A DNA stretch of 64,000 nucleotides from Methanosarcina acetivorans C2A (GCF_000007345.1 NC_003552.1:496001-560000), one strand, 5' to 3'; shown: positions 43,809 to 53,450, numbered from the stretch's first letter. Numbers and translations are program-made. The notes: generated from the sequence alone by a model not told the origin.

Positions 43809-43861
43809 AGAGGTAAAGGAAATTTGAGAGGTAAAGGAAATTTGAGAGGTAAAGGAAATTT
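43790..43861. repeat. 18-bp tandem repeat derived from a gene end
   Basis: GAGAGGTAAAGGAAATTT is repeated at 43826 and 43844, with a near copy at 43808 and a diverged one at 43790 inside the last codons of the regulator gene. Slippage seems to have copied the 3' end of the gene outward. Confidence 0.75.
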
Positions 43862-43897
43862 TGTTTTGAGATCTGGTTATTTTAGGGGAATCTTCCC

Positions 43898-45817
43898 TTA
43901 CTCCTCAATGATCCGCTCTTTTCCCAGCGTATCAAGAATTTCAATAAGTCTCTTTTTGCGTTTATTTTCCTCCCTGATCCCACGGAGATATATTTCCCAT
44001 TCTCTTTTTTGTCCCCCTGCTTCCATGGTCTCTTTGATCTTCCGGAGGTGTACGGCAGCCTCTCCGTAGGTATTCACATTTGTTTTTGAAATGAGCTCTT
44101 CGGCAAGCTTTTTCCATATTTCTGTCGCAATATCGGGGTATTTCTCATGAACGGCGTTTGAGATTTTGTTTTCGTCGATATGATATGCGTAGCGTTTTGC
44201 TGTTTCCCCTCCCTTTTTTAGTTCTCGGTACCACCTGACAACCTCATCTGGAGCTTTTTCTTCGATGGCTATTTTGATCAGCAGGTCAAGAACAGGAGGT
44301 TTAATCTCTCTGAAGTCATCGGGATCAAGAAGCCCTGTTGCGGGAAGAGTCCCGGGGATGATTAAAATTTCGGCCCGGTTTTTGAGCCGGATTGAGGGTA
44401 TTTCTCCATTTTCAAGGTATCGATGAGCTTTTTCCCTGACTTCCTGCCAGATCCCGGCTTTTTCGGCTGCTATCCACATGTCAAGATAGGAAGAAAGGTT
44501 CGGATCTCTAAAAAAATTTTCAGTCTGAAGGGACGCTACAAAAAACAGATCTCCTTCTTTTTCTTTAATTTCGAGAAGTGTTTGACGGAGTTGTGTGGTA
44601 ATTCTGGGTTTTTTCCGGGTTTCTCTGATTCCCCGGTAGATCCATTCTTTTGCCTTTTCTTTTTGTCCTGATTCAAGCAGCATCCCAACCAGTCGGACAT
44701 AACTGCCCTTCTCTTCGGCTTCGCGTTCACAAAGATGGATAGCTTCTTCAAAAAGGCCTGCGTTTTGCAGGGCCTGGACCAACCGGTCAACCACATGGTC
44801 CCTGTCCGATTTTGAATAGTCAGGGAAGTACCCTTCTTCAATTTCATGCAGGCGGTTTTTCAGGATTTCTGCAAAGCTTTTCCACTCTTCCGGGGGCAAC
44901 TCCTCTCCCCAGAACTTATGTTCCCCAATGATGTCGAATTCGTCTTTTAATTCAAACTCTAAGGCTTCAAGCATCCTTTCGTGGACCGGGCGGAAGGATG
45001 CGGAAAGGGCTTTGAATACAATGCTCATACAGTCGGAAATTTCCATCCCGATTTCCCCTTCCGAATCATACTCCACAATATATTCATAGCGGTCCATGAT
45101 TTCTTTCCCGATACTTATCAGCTCATCGTAGTGCTCTGCATCATGCAGGATTTCCATCCTAGCCTGCACGTTTGAAAAATCATGCCTTGTACTTTCATAA
45201 TCCCACGGTTCGTACTCCTGTGCGTCTCCCCAGAGCAGGTCCAGTTCGGAATAGATGCTTCCGAGAATTCCCCCTATATTTTCCATTGCAAGGTCTTGCC
45301 TGTCCCGGAGGTAGTTGCCGAAAACAGGACTCTTTTCCGAGAACTCCATCAGGATATCTACCAGTTCGCCTTTATTCAGCCCTTCGAGCCATTCCCGCAG
45401 GGGCATCCGAGAACTTTTTCCGGGTTTAAGGCTTTCAAAAGTTTCGGCTCCCTCCTGCATGCGCCTGGCCCTCAGGAGGAACGTGTCTCCCTCGGAAAGG
45501 ACAGGGACTTCTTTTCCCTGTTTCAGGAGCTCAAGATACTCCAGAACAACTGCTACCCCATGTTTACAGTCGTGGGCCACAGGACATGTGCATATAGAAT
45601 TCAGTACCCCGTTTTCCAGGGTAACCTCTGCAAAATACTCCTTTCTTCCCCGCACCATTGCGAGCAGCTTTCCTTCCGGGGTACGTCTTATCTTCTCTAC
45701 CTTTCCTGTCTGCTGATGGTCCTTTCCCCTTGAAGTGGTCCTTGAGTCGGCCCATTTATTGAGGTCGCTCCATTTGAGAGCTCGGAACGGGTCGGCGTTT
45801 TCTCTCTCCGAAACCAT
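43898..45817 (-). CDS. SWIM zinc-finger protein with helical repeats
   Basis: 639 residues. The SWIM finger is CTCPVAHDCKH (Cys76, Cys78, Cys84, His86), preceded by a beta-rich region (WSDLNKWAD..., GKVEKIRRTPEGKLLAMVRG). The remaining 500 residues are helical repeats of TPR/HEAT-like character (for example EEAIHLCEREAEEKGSYVRLVGMLLESGQKEKAKEWIYRGI). SWIM fingers bind DNA or protein; the domain partner here is a scaffold. The paralogue at 46972 shares the layout along its whole length. Between them lie a DNA-deaminase-repair glycosylase and a ferredoxin. A DNA-repair or chromatin link is only suggested by context. Confidence 0.85.
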   Translation of the reverse strand: MVSERENADPFRALKWSDLNKWADSRTTSRGKDHQQTGKVEKIRRTPEGKLLAMVRGRKEYFAEVTLENGVLNSICTCPVAHDCKHGVAVVLEYLELLKQGKEVPVLSEGDTFLLRARRMQEGAETFESLKPGKSSRMPLREWLEGLNKGELVDILMEFSEKSPVFGNYLRDRQDLAMENIGGILGSIYSELDLLWGDAQEYEPWDYESTRHDFSNVQARMEILHDAEHYDELISIGKEIMDRYEYIVEYDSEGEIGMEISDCMSIVFKALSASFRPVHERMLEALEFELKDEFDIIGEHKFWGEELPPEEWKSFAEILKNRLHEIEEGYFPDYSKSDRDHVVDRLVQALQNAGLFEEAIHLCEREAEEKGSYVRLVGMLLESGQKEKAKEWIYRGIRETRKKPRITTQLRQTLLEIKEKEGDLFFVASLQTENFFRDPNLSSYLDMWIAAEKAGIWQEVREKAHRYLENGEIPSIRLKNRAEILIIPGTLPATGLLDPDDFREIKPPVLDLLIKIAIEEKAPDEVVRWYRELKKGGETAKRYAYHIDENKISNAVHEKYPDIATEIWKKLAEELISKTNVNTYGEAAVHLRKIKETMEAGGQKREWEIYLRGIREENKRKKRLIEILDTLGKERIIEE

Positions 45818-45987
45818 GAATAACTATTGGGAGAATCATTATATATAATAGCAGAAAAATCCCCAACTCTGAAAGATTTTTTTTCTCTGGTCTCCCCTCT
45901 ATCTTGGTCCCTTCCAGAAACCCGTTTCAGCGAAAGGATCTTTTGCTTTCCATAAATTGAAATAGCCTCACCCAGCTTTCTTTAATA

Positions 45988-46464
45988 ATGATAAAGCGAG
46001 GTTTTCCTGCAGTCCTTGATGAAAATACCGAGATCCTTATTCTGGGGTCCCTTCCGAGTGATGAGTCCATCCGGAAGCAGCAGTACTACGGAAATCCGGG
46101 CAACGATTTCTGGAGGCTAGTCGGACATGCGATTGGAGAAAACCTTCAGGACATGGCTTATGAAAAAAAACTTAAAACCCTGAAACACAACCGAATAGGG
46201 CTCTGGGACGTGTTTAAAGCCGGGAGCCGGGAAGGGAGTCAGGACTCAAAGATCGGGGACGAAGAAATAAATGATTTTTCAGGCCTGAAAGAAATGGTCC
46301 CGAAGCTCAGGCTCATCTGTTTCAACGGCAGGAAAGCCGGAGAATACGAACCTCTCCTGAGGGGAATGGGGTATGAAACAAAGGTCTTACCCTCTTCAAG
46401 CGGGGCTAACCGGAGATTCTCAAAAAATAGGGAATCGGAGTGGGAGGCTGTTTTCAGGCATTAA
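45988..46464 (+). CDS. Hypoxanthine-DNA glycosylase (UDG family 6)
   Basis: 158-residue uracil-DNA-glycosylase-superfamily enzyme that removes hypoxanthine, the product of adenine deamination, from DNA. The active-site region is LILGSLPSDESIRKQQYYGN then PGNDFW; the Asn in NDFW (residue 39) matches the catalytic Asn reported for the family, which was first described from Methanosarcina. The C-terminal LPSSSGANRRFS is the DNA-intercalation loop equivalent of the superfamily. It is a single gene, divergent from the SWIM gene at 43898. No signal peptide, nuclear-type tail or lesion. Confidence 0.88.
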   Translation: MIKRGFPAVLDENTEILILGSLPSDESIRKQQYYGNPGNDFWRLVGHAIGENLQDMAYEKKLKTLKHNRIGLWDVFKAGSREGSQDSKIGDEEINDFSGLKEMVPKLRLICFNGRKAGEYEPLLRGMGYETKVLPSSSGANRRFSKNRESEWEAVFRH

Positions 46465-46619
46465 AACAATGCCCTACCCTAAGCCCACTCTTTTTTCCAT
46501 AGGGACTTTAAATCCGGGTTAAGAAAACAAGTTTGAATCTGTATATTTTAAATCTGTATATTTCTGATTTCCGATTTTTTGGATTATTCTTACTTCTCTG
46601 TTTTTTCCGGTGTTTTGGA

Positions 46620-46799
46620 TTATTCGGTCTTTATAGCCCCTACAGGGCAGGCTTCTTCACAGGCGCCGCAGTCCACGCATTCGTCTTCGTCCACAACCGC
46701 ACAACCCGCATCCTCATCGATAACGATTGCTTCTACAGGACACTCTTCCACACAGGTTCCGCATGCTGTACATTCTTCTTTGTTGACTTTTGCTGGCAT
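46620..46799 (-). CDS. 2[4Fe-4S] ferredoxin, second copy
   Basis: 59 residues read from the minus strand, beginning [20 protein letters not shown]. Cysteines 10, 13, 16, 20 and 41, 44, 47, 51 make two CX2CX2CX3CP clusters. It is clearly paralogous to the ferredoxin at 15754, with identical Cys spacing and the same acidic linker pattern, but has an extra Cys at 33. It should be a low-potential electron carrier of methanogenic metabolism. A GAGGAGTTG ribosome site lies just upstream on the minus strand. It stands between the glycosylase and the second SWIM gene. Confidence 0.93.
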   Translation of the reverse strand: MPAKVNKEECTACGTCVEECPVEAIVIDEDAGCAVVDEDECVDCGACEEACPVGAIKTE

Positions 46800-46971
46800 T
46801 AGTTTTCAACTCCTCATTTCGTTTTTCTGTTTTGTTCTGTCAGATCAGTATTTTAGAAGTATGGCAAGTATAGGATCCAGGTAAATCCTGGTCTAATTTT
46901 TATTTATCTCTTTTTATATATAAAAATTTACTCCTGCTCTTTTCCATCTCATTTTTCTTTTTTATCCCTGT

Positions 46972-48933
46972 TCACTCTCCGATGATCCTGTCTGCCCCAA
47001 GCCTGTCCAGAATCTCAAGCAGCCTTTTTTTGCGTTTGTTTACTTCCTTTATCTCCGATAGATAGGCTTCCCATGCTTCTTTTTCCCCTCTGGCTTCGAG
47101 AGTTTCCTTTATTTTCCGCAGGTATGGGGACGCTTCTTCGTATGAGCTTACTTTTGTTTCGGAAATCAACCTTTCTGCAAGTTTTTTCCAGATCTTAAGC
47201 GCAATTTCCGGATATTTTTCTTTGACGGCGTTTGCAATTTTATTTTCAGAGATTGATTTCCAGTAGCTTTCGGCTTCTGCTCCACTCTTTTTAAGTTCCT
47301 CATACCAGTGAGCCACTTCTTCAGGGTCTTCTTCCTGAATTGCTATTTCTATTAAAAGGTCGAGGGCAGGAGTCCTGATCTTATGTATGGAACCCGCTTC
47401 CAGAAGACCTGTTTTCGGGAGGATGCCGGGAAGAATTGAAAACTCTTCTTTACCTGAGATTTCTTCCTTACTTTTTTCTTCTTTACTTTCGGCTTTACCG
47501 GCTTTAGCCTGACCCGCAGGCAGTTCTCCTGTTTTCAGATATTTGAGGGCAGCTTCCCGGACTTCCTTCCAGACCCCCGCGTTTCTGGCAGCTTTTTGCA
47601 TTCCGGGATAACTGGCCGTATGAGGGGCCCTGAAAAACTCTTCTGCTTCAAGGGCTGTTGCAAAAAGCCAGTTCCCTTCTTCTTCTTTTAGCTCAAACAG
47701 GGTCTGAAAGAGCTGGCGGGCAGTTCCGGGCTGATATTCTCTGGTTTTTTTGATTCCCCTGTAAAGCCATTCTTCTGCTTTCTTTTTCTCTCCGGAGTCG
47801 AGTAACAGCTCTACCAGCCGGATATAATTGCCTGTTTTTTCGGCTTCGCGTTCACAGGTAGGGATTATCTCTTCGGAAAGCCCGGCTTTTCCAAGGGCAT
47901 CAATCAGCCTGTCAACGGCATAGTCCCTCTGCCAGGGTGGGCTGTAGAGAGAGTTTTTTTCCTCTTCGACTTCCTGCAGCTTAACTTTCAGGGCTTCTGC
48001 AAAAAGCTCCCATTCTTCAGAAGTATAATCCTCTTCCCAGAACGCATGTTCATTAAGAATATTATAGTTATCTCTGAGTTCGATTTCAAGCATATAAAGC
48101 ATTTTCTCGTGGGCAGGGAGGGATGACCTGAACAGGGCTTCAAACACGACGTCCATGCAGAAGGATATTTTTGTCCCGATCTCTCCTTCTTCGTCATATT
48201 CTGCTATTTTTTCGTACCTGTCCATCAGCTCTTTTCCGATATCAAGCAGTTCATCGGAGTATCCCGAATCAAGCAGGCTTTCCAGCCCTATCTGCACATT
48301 CAAAAAATCGGGCAAATCAATTTCATAATTTTCATAAGCAGAATACCCGGTTTCTTCCAGAAGCTCGTCAAGTTCGGAATAGACCTCCCCTATAATTTCT
48401 CCCACATCTTCTGCTGCAAGGTTCTGCCTGTCTCTGAGGTACCTGCCAAGCAGAGCATCTTTTTCTGCAAATGCCACCAGTATTTCTATCAATTCCCTTT
48501 TTGTCAGCTGTTCCAGGTATTCGCGGAGAGCTCCGGCTGAGGGCTCTTCAGACTCGGTTTCGGCTTCAGTGTACCCTTTTCTGGCTCTTATTACGAAAGG
48601 GTCTTCTTCGGAAGCAAGAGGAGCTTCTTCTCCCTGTTCTGCGAGTTCGAGATATTCAAGTACGGCTGCAACGCCGTGTTTGCAGTCATGTCCTACGGGG
48701 CAGGTACAGATCGAACTTAATTTTCCGTTTTCCAGGAAGATTTCCGTGAAATATTCTTTTGTTCCTTCCACCCGGGCTACAAGGCTGCCTGTAGGGGTTC
48801 GCTTAAGCTCTTTTACCCTTCCTTCTTCCTGATACGCGATCCCCTTTGCAGTTGCCTTCCCTCCCGCCCAGTCCTGCAGGTCGCTCCACCTGAGTTCTTT
48901 GAAGAGGTCGGCACATTTATTTTCTGATGGCAT
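46972..48933 (-). CDS. SWIM zinc-finger protein, paralogue of 43898
   Basis: 653 residues with the same SWIM finger at the same position (CTCPVGHDCKH, Cys76/78/84 and His86) and a similar helical-repeat body. By eye about half the residues match its paralogue. A Lys/Glu-rich insertion (about 475-500, GKAESKEEKSKEEISGKEEF) separates two repeat blocks and is missing in the other copy. Expression seems independent: each gene has its own AT-rich upstream region. Probably a DNA- or protein-binding scaffold. No SNF2-type ATPase or VWA/MoxR partner, often seen with SWIM proteins in bacteria, is encoded next to it. Confidence 0.85.
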   Translation of the reverse strand: MPSENKCADLFKELRWSDLQDWAGGKATAKGIAYQEEGRVKELKRTPTGSLVARVEGTKEYFTEIFLENGKLSSICTCPVGHDCKHGVAAVLEYLELAEQGEEAPLASEEDPFVIRARKGYTEAETESEEPSAGALREYLEQLTKRELIEILVAFAEKDALLGRYLRDRQNLAAEDVGEIIGEVYSELDELLEETGYSAYENYEIDLPDFLNVQIGLESLLDSGYSDELLDIGKELMDRYEKIAEYDEEGEIGTKISFCMDVVFEALFRSSLPAHEKMLYMLEIELRDNYNILNEHAFWEEDYTSEEWELFAEALKVKLQEVEEEKNSLYSPPWQRDYAVDRLIDALGKAGLSEEIIPTCEREAEKTGNYIRLVELLLDSGEKKKAEEWLYRGIKKTREYQPGTARQLFQTLFELKEEEGNWLFATALEAEEFFRAPHTASYPGMQKAARNAGVWKEVREAALKYLKTGELPAGQAKAGKAESKEEKSKEEISGKEEFSILPGILPKTGLLEAGSIHKIRTPALDLLIEIAIQEEDPEEVAHWYEELKKSGAEAESYWKSISENKIANAVKEKYPEIALKIWKKLAERLISETKVSSYEEASPYLRKIKETLEARGEKEAWEAYLSEIKEVNKRKKRLLEILDRLGADRIIGE

Positions 48934-48991
48934 AAACTATTATTTCGATATTGTCATATAAAAATAGGAATCATGAATTGTCTCTTATGTA

Positions 48992-50491
48992 TTAATACGG
49001 TTTTCTATTCTCTCCCCTTACTTTCTTTTCAAGGAGCCCGTATACTGCAGGGCTCTGAATAACTTCTCCCCTGGCATTATAACGGGAACCGTGGCAGAGG
49101 CAATCCCAGGTTTTCTCGGCATCGTTCCAGGAGACAAAGCAGCCCATGTGCCTGCAGGCCGGATTGAGGGTGTAGAGTACTCCCTGGGGGTCCCGGTATA
49201 CTGCCACTGCCTCCTCTTCTCCTCTCTCAATAATAGTTCCCTGCCCGGGTCCGATTCCGGATATCTCTTCCATAGAAAACGGAGACGCCTGTCCGGATCT
49301 TGAAGGGTCGTATACCTCGATCCAGGGGTTGTCTCTCCCAAGGATCGTATCCGTAAGAATCATTGCTGCAACAGTGCCTTCAGTCATACCCCATTTTTTA
49401 AAGCCGGTTGCCAGATACAGGTGTTCGCTGTCCGGGGTAAGCCTGCCAATAAGCGGAATGTTATCTTCGGGCATGACATCCTCGGTCAACCAGTGATAGT
49501 CAATGGACCGTACTTTATAGATCGACCTCGCCCAGTCCTCAAGGTGCCTGTAGTGCTCATGTGTGGGATTTCCCTGCCCGGTAGGGTGCCCGTCTCCGAC
49601 TACCAGCACCATTTCTCCTTTTTCCGTAGGTTGCGAACGCAGAGATCGCACAGGTTCCTCGGCGTTAATGAACATACCTTCCGGAAACGGTTCTTCTATG
49701 TATGCTCCGAGTGCATACGACATCGATTGGTGCAGCTTTTTGAATAGTTCTCCAGGCCTGTCCACTATAGGGAAATTCGTTGCCTGAATGATATTCTCGG
49801 CTGTTACGTTTCCTCGATCCGTTTTTACAATAACGGGACCACCCCCTTCGATTCCGAGAGCCCGGGTCTTCTCATATATGTGGCCGCCGCCTCCTTCGAT
49901 TTCTTTTGCAAGGGCGCAGAGGTATTTTCTGGGATGAAACTGCGCCTGATGGCTGAAACGGACCGAGCCGAAGGTTTTAAAAGGAAGCGGCAAATCCCCT
50001 TCGAATGATGCCGGAAGGCCCAGGCTCCTGGCTGCACGAACCTCGTCCAGAATCTTTTGTGCAGAAGCCTCCGAACCTGCATAGACATAAGCAGGTTTGT
50101 GAGAAAAGTCGCAGTCAATATCCCATGAACGGACTATAAACTCAATCCTATCGATTGCTGCCTGGTTGGAGTCAGCGTATTGTTTTGCCTGCCCTCTTCC
50201 CACTTCCGATATGAGGCGGTTATAGATCAGGCCATGCTGGGAGGTGATTTTTGCTGTCGTATTTCCGGTAGTACCCCTTAGAATCCTGTCCGCTTCAATA
50301 ACTGCAACGGACACTCCGGTTTCCCTCAAAAGAAAGGCTGAGGTTATTCCGGTTATCCCTCCCCCAATTATTGCCACATCAACCCGAATGTCTCCCGGGA
50401 GAGCAGGATAATTTGATTCCTGAGTGGTCTCCACCCAGTAAGATTCTGCTTTTCCAGGCAGAGTGTACCCGGTTTCATTCCTACCTAACAT
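48992..50491 (-). CDS. FAD-dependent oxidoreductase with C-terminal Rieske domain
   Basis: 499-residue fusion. The FAD-binding loop is VAIIGGGITGITSAFLLRE (about 39-57), typical of the DAO/GlpO superfamily. The central part includes SIDYHWLTEDVMPEDNIPLI and YLATGFKKWGMTEGT, the FAD end motif. The C-terminal 90 residues are a Rieske domain whose two pairs CRHMGC and CLCHGS hold a [2Fe-2S] cluster. The likely role is oxidation of an amine or amino acid with electrons passing to the Rieske cluster; substrate unknown. The start follows AAGGGG, immediately downstream of an (ACTTT)6 microsatellite. A dead paralogue follows upstream at 50627. Bacterial-type architecture suggests transfer. Confidence 0.9.
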   Translation of the reverse strand: MLGRNETGYTLPGKAESYWVETTQESNYPALPGDIRVDVAIIGGGITGITSAFLLRETGVSVAVIEADRILRGTTGNTTAKITSQHGLIYNRLISEVGRGQAKQYADSNQAAIDRIEFIVRSWDIDCDFSHKPAYVYAGSEASAQKILDEVRAARSLGLPASFEGDLPLPFKTFGSVRFSHQAQFHPRKYLCALAKEIEGGGGHIYEKTRALGIEGGGPVIVKTDRGNVTAENIIQATNFPIVDRPGELFKKLHQSMSYALGAYIEEPFPEGMFINAEEPVRSLRSQPTEKGEMVLVVGDGHPTGQGNPTHEHYRHLEDWARSIYKVRSIDYHWLTEDVMPEDNIPLIGRLTPDSEHLYLATGFKKWGMTEGTVAAMILTDTILGRDNPWIEVYDPSRSGQASPFSMEEISGIGPGQGTIIERGEEEAVAVYRDPQGVLYTLNPACRHMGCFVSWNDAEKTWDCLCHGSRYNARGEVIQSPAVYGLLEKKVRGENRKPY

Positions 50492-50505
50492 TGATATTCC
50501 CCTTT

Positions 50506-50535
50506 ACTTTACTTTACTTTACTTTACTTTACTTT
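50506..50535. repeat. (ACTTT)6 microsatellite in a promoter or leader
   Basis: Six perfect ACTTT units. Read on the minus strand they are AAAGT repeats that end at the ribosome site AAGGGG of the FAD/Rieske gene, 12 nt before its ATG. Changes in copy number would move the promoter relative to the ribosome site. Confidence 0.9.
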
Positions 50536-50626
50536 GTAGAGTTATCCCAGCCTGAAATTCATTTTCGGGAGCCCTTTTCTACTGGGTGTTCTCTATCCCG
50601 CAACTCGCACTTTATAGTGCAGTGCC

Positions 50627-51258
50627 TCATTTCTCAACTTTCTTTTCCGGAAGCCTGGAAACTGCTGGACTGTCAATGACTTCTCCTGTTGTACTGTAGC
50701 GAGAGCCGGGGCAGGGACAGTCCCATGTCTTTTCTGCATCGTTCCAGGAAACAATACCCCAGATGCCTGCAGGAGGGGTCGAGTGTGTGGAGCACTCCTT
50801 CCTTATATCTGTACGCTGCTACTCTTTCCCCCTTTACTTTGACAATCCCACCTTCTCCAGGGGAAATTTGTGATGCCTCCATATGGGTAGGGAGTTCCGG
50901 TCTCCCACAAAACTTCTGGTGGCTTCGGCAACCTGCGAAAGAATAATCTTTGCCGACTCTATCGGCTTGAACCTGTAAGGATCATATACCTCTTGCCAGG
51001 GATTGGACTTTCCGAGGATTATATCCGTAAGAATTATTGCTGCAACAGTGCCTGCTGTCATGCCCCATTTATTGAACCCTGTTGCCAGATACGAGTTTTC
51101 GCTGCCAGGGGCCAGCTTGCCAATGTAGGAAATATGGTCAATGCTTATGGTATCGTGGGTCGACCAGTGGTAATCAATGGAATTGACGGAATAGCCGCCA
51201 TCCAGTAAGATTCTGCCTTGCCGGGAAGAGTATAACCAGTTTCCTCTCGCTCTCTCAT
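50627..51258 (-). pseudogene. Internally deleted FAD/Rieske oxidoreductase copy
   Basis: The minus strand starts MREREETGYTLPGKAESYW, the same first codons as the intact gene, then jumps within about 15 codons to the equivalent of residue 347 (IDYHWSTHDTISIDHISYIG). It continues through YLATGFNKWGMTAGTVAAII, loses frame near 50900 and again in the Rieske domain (the CRHLGYC pair is intact, then CRKD), and ends [15 protein letters not shown] at 50627. About 320 codons, including the FAD-binding fold, are missing. It is a tandem duplicate of the gene at 48992 and cannot be functional. Confidence 0.85.
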
Positions 51259-51591
51259 ATCTGTCACCATATCAATTCCCGGGGTTGTGCCTCGTTAGCT
51301 TTTTCTCATGGAACTTCCTTCCCGACCGATAGTATAGCTATCAGGAACTTGCTCACGTTCCGTCCAGTCCCTTTGCTAAAGGTGCTCCCGTCGTATCTAT
51401 TCCCCAATAGTATCTATCCCCAATAGATACTGTAAAATTATCCAATTAAATATTATAAAAATTAATAGTAATATTAACTCAGGTATTATTGACCTGGATA
51501 TTAATTTTACTCAGTTGTTATTTGCTCGGGTGCTATTAACCCGTATATTACTAACCCAGGTATTATCTATGAAGTTGTTTCAAAATCGACT
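51259..51591. other. Spacer with degenerate direct repeats
   Basis: No gene. 51470-51570 contains loosely repeated (C)TCAGGTATTATT / ACCCGTATATTA units of about 20-25 bp. The ATG of the next gene follows a GGGGTAT ribosome-like site. Confidence 0.4.
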
Positions 51592-51603
51592 ATGGGGTAT
51601 CAT

Positions 51604-52807
51604 ATGAGGTATTTGGTATTTTTGAGAGGAATTCCCGGGTCCGGCAAATCAACCTTTATTAAGGAAAACAGGCTTGAGCCCTATACCATTTCCTCGGATG
51701 AGGTCAGGCTTCTCTTAAAGCCCCCGGTACTCTCTGTTACCGGGAAAAACCGCGATTTCCCAGAAAATCAACCGCAGAGCCTGGGGGCTCATTTACTCGC
51801 TTATTAAAAGCCGTATGGCAGAGGGAGAATTTACGATCCTTAATGCGACCAATGCGGGAAATGCAGATATTGCAAAGTACAGGCAGCTCGTCAAAATTTA
51901 CAGGTATAGGGCATTCTGTGTTGACTTTTCGGACGTGCCTCTTGAGCTTGCGAAAGAAAGGAACATGAAGAGGCCTGCACATGAGGTTGTGTCTGAGGCT
52001 GTTATCGAAGATATGCATTCCATAATTAGCAGGCAGAGCGTGCCGTCATTTGTAACGGTAATAAAACCTCGCGAATTCCATGAGAAACTGCAGTATGGGA
52101 CTACTGATTTTTCCGGCTACAGAAAAATCCATCATATCGGAGATTTAAACGGCAGTTATACTGCCCTGAAGAAATACCTGGCTTGCGGCCTGAAAGATAG
52201 CGACCTGTATATTTTCCTGGGAGATTACATCGGCACCGGGCCCGAAAATTCAAAGGTCATTGAATTCCTGAGTTCAGTCATGTGCAGAGAGAATGTGGTC
52301 CTGCTCGAAGGAGACAGTGAAAAATGTCTTTGCAATCCGGAAGCGGGTGAAGAACAAACCCGGATATCAGAGTTCATGGGTACTTTACATTCCCTGCCCC
52401 TGTATTCCCTGCCAGAACTCGAACAGGCAGGCGTTACAGGTAATGATATCTCTGAACTCTACAGGAAAACGGTACCGTGTGTTTATTACAAATTCCATAA
52501 CAAGCGTGTGCTTGTAACACATGGAGGACTGAGCAACCTTCCTGATAATCTGGTTTTTGTGGGAACCGAACAGATGATTAACGGCGTTGGAGAGCCTGAA
52601 GATACGACTCAGGTTGCTGAAAGTTTCAACAAAAACACAGGTGAGAGCACATATCAGATCCATGGACACAGGAACCCTGAAAATCTCCCGGTTGAAAACG
52701 GCAGGACATTTAATTTATGTGATGGAGGCCGGAACGGAAGATTCCTTCGAGTTCTTACTCTTGATAATGGGGGATTCCATATCCACCGTATCCTGAAAAA
52801 ATATTAG
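51604..52807 (+). pseudogene. Polynucleotide kinase/metallophosphatase-like gene, one-base frameshift
   Basis: The N-terminal part is a P-loop kinase: MRYLVFLRGIPGSGKSTFI, then SSDEVRLLLKPPVL. The frame is lost in a run of five A (51745-51749); deleting one A gives VTGKTAISQKINRRAWGLIY and joins the second frame, which continues MAEGEFTILNATNAGNADI. Thus one 400-residue protein was present. The second half is a calcineurin-like phosphatase by order of motifs, but the metal-binding residues are changed: GDxHG is GDLNGS, GDxxDRG is GDYIGTG and GNHE is EGDSE, while later THGG and IHGHRNP keep their His. Related proteins repair RNA/DNA ends. Either a pseudogene or a sequencing error in the A run; the kinase half would be truncated as it stands. 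Confidence 0.75.
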
Positions 52808-52979
52808 TCAAGATAGAAGTTAGGGGTCTGATATCTGCTGGATTATACGGGAAGCCTGAAGTTCAGGCAGCAGGATTGTTTCTGTTTCTACGTATTTTTC
52901 CTTACCCGTCTGGCTCCTCGCCCGGATTTATTCAACTTACCTTCCTGGCTCTTTACTCTGGTTTATTTCCCTGCCCTGC

Positions 52980-53450
52980 TTACTTCTTTAATATCACATT
53001 CATAATAGAGTCTATCTGGTCATCAACCTTCTCTATATAATCAATTGTAATCTCGTCAGGACTCACCAGCTTAATTGTGAAATCTTCTCGAAACTTTTTG
53101 CCGTCTTTCAGTCCTTCGTATCCCCCTTTCAGGGTATTTTCGTCAGACCAGGAAGCTGTATGGTCATGTGTTTCTGCCATGTTAGTAAGGCTGTAAATAT
53201 GCAGTGTCCCGGTCTCTCTATCGAAGCCAAATAAGTTATCCAGTTCATAGGTGTCCAGTTCTTCCACTTCGAACTTATTTGCTGATTTCAGGCCCCAGCC
53301 ACCCGCAGCTGTGCTAAATCTCCACTTTCCCTCCAGTTTCAGCTTATTGTCTCCGATTTTAATGGTTCCTTCCGCATTCCAGTCCCCAAGAAACACATGG
53401 AGCCTTTTTATTTCAGGAGGAATCGGGTACATTTCGCTTATCGTAGACAT
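52980..53450 (-). CDS. DUF1579-like small beta-barrel protein
   Basis: 156 residues, no signal peptide. The pattern LHVFLGDWNAEGTIKIGDNKL...GKWRFSTAAGGWGLKSANKF resembles DUF1579-type lipocalin-like proteins (a short motif H-x-F-L-G-x-W followed by alternating beta strands). Function is unknown. The start ATG has no strong ribosome site. It is convergent with the kinase/phosphatase pseudogene and stands alone. Confidence 0.7.
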   Translation of the reverse strand: MSTISEMYPIPPEIKRLHVFLGDWNAEGTIKIGDNKLKLEGKWRFSTAAGGWGLKSANKFEVEELDTYELDNLFGFDRETGTLHIYSLTNMAETHDHTASWSDENTLKGGYEGLKDGKKFREDFTIKLVSPDEITIDYIEKVDDQIDSIMNVILKK

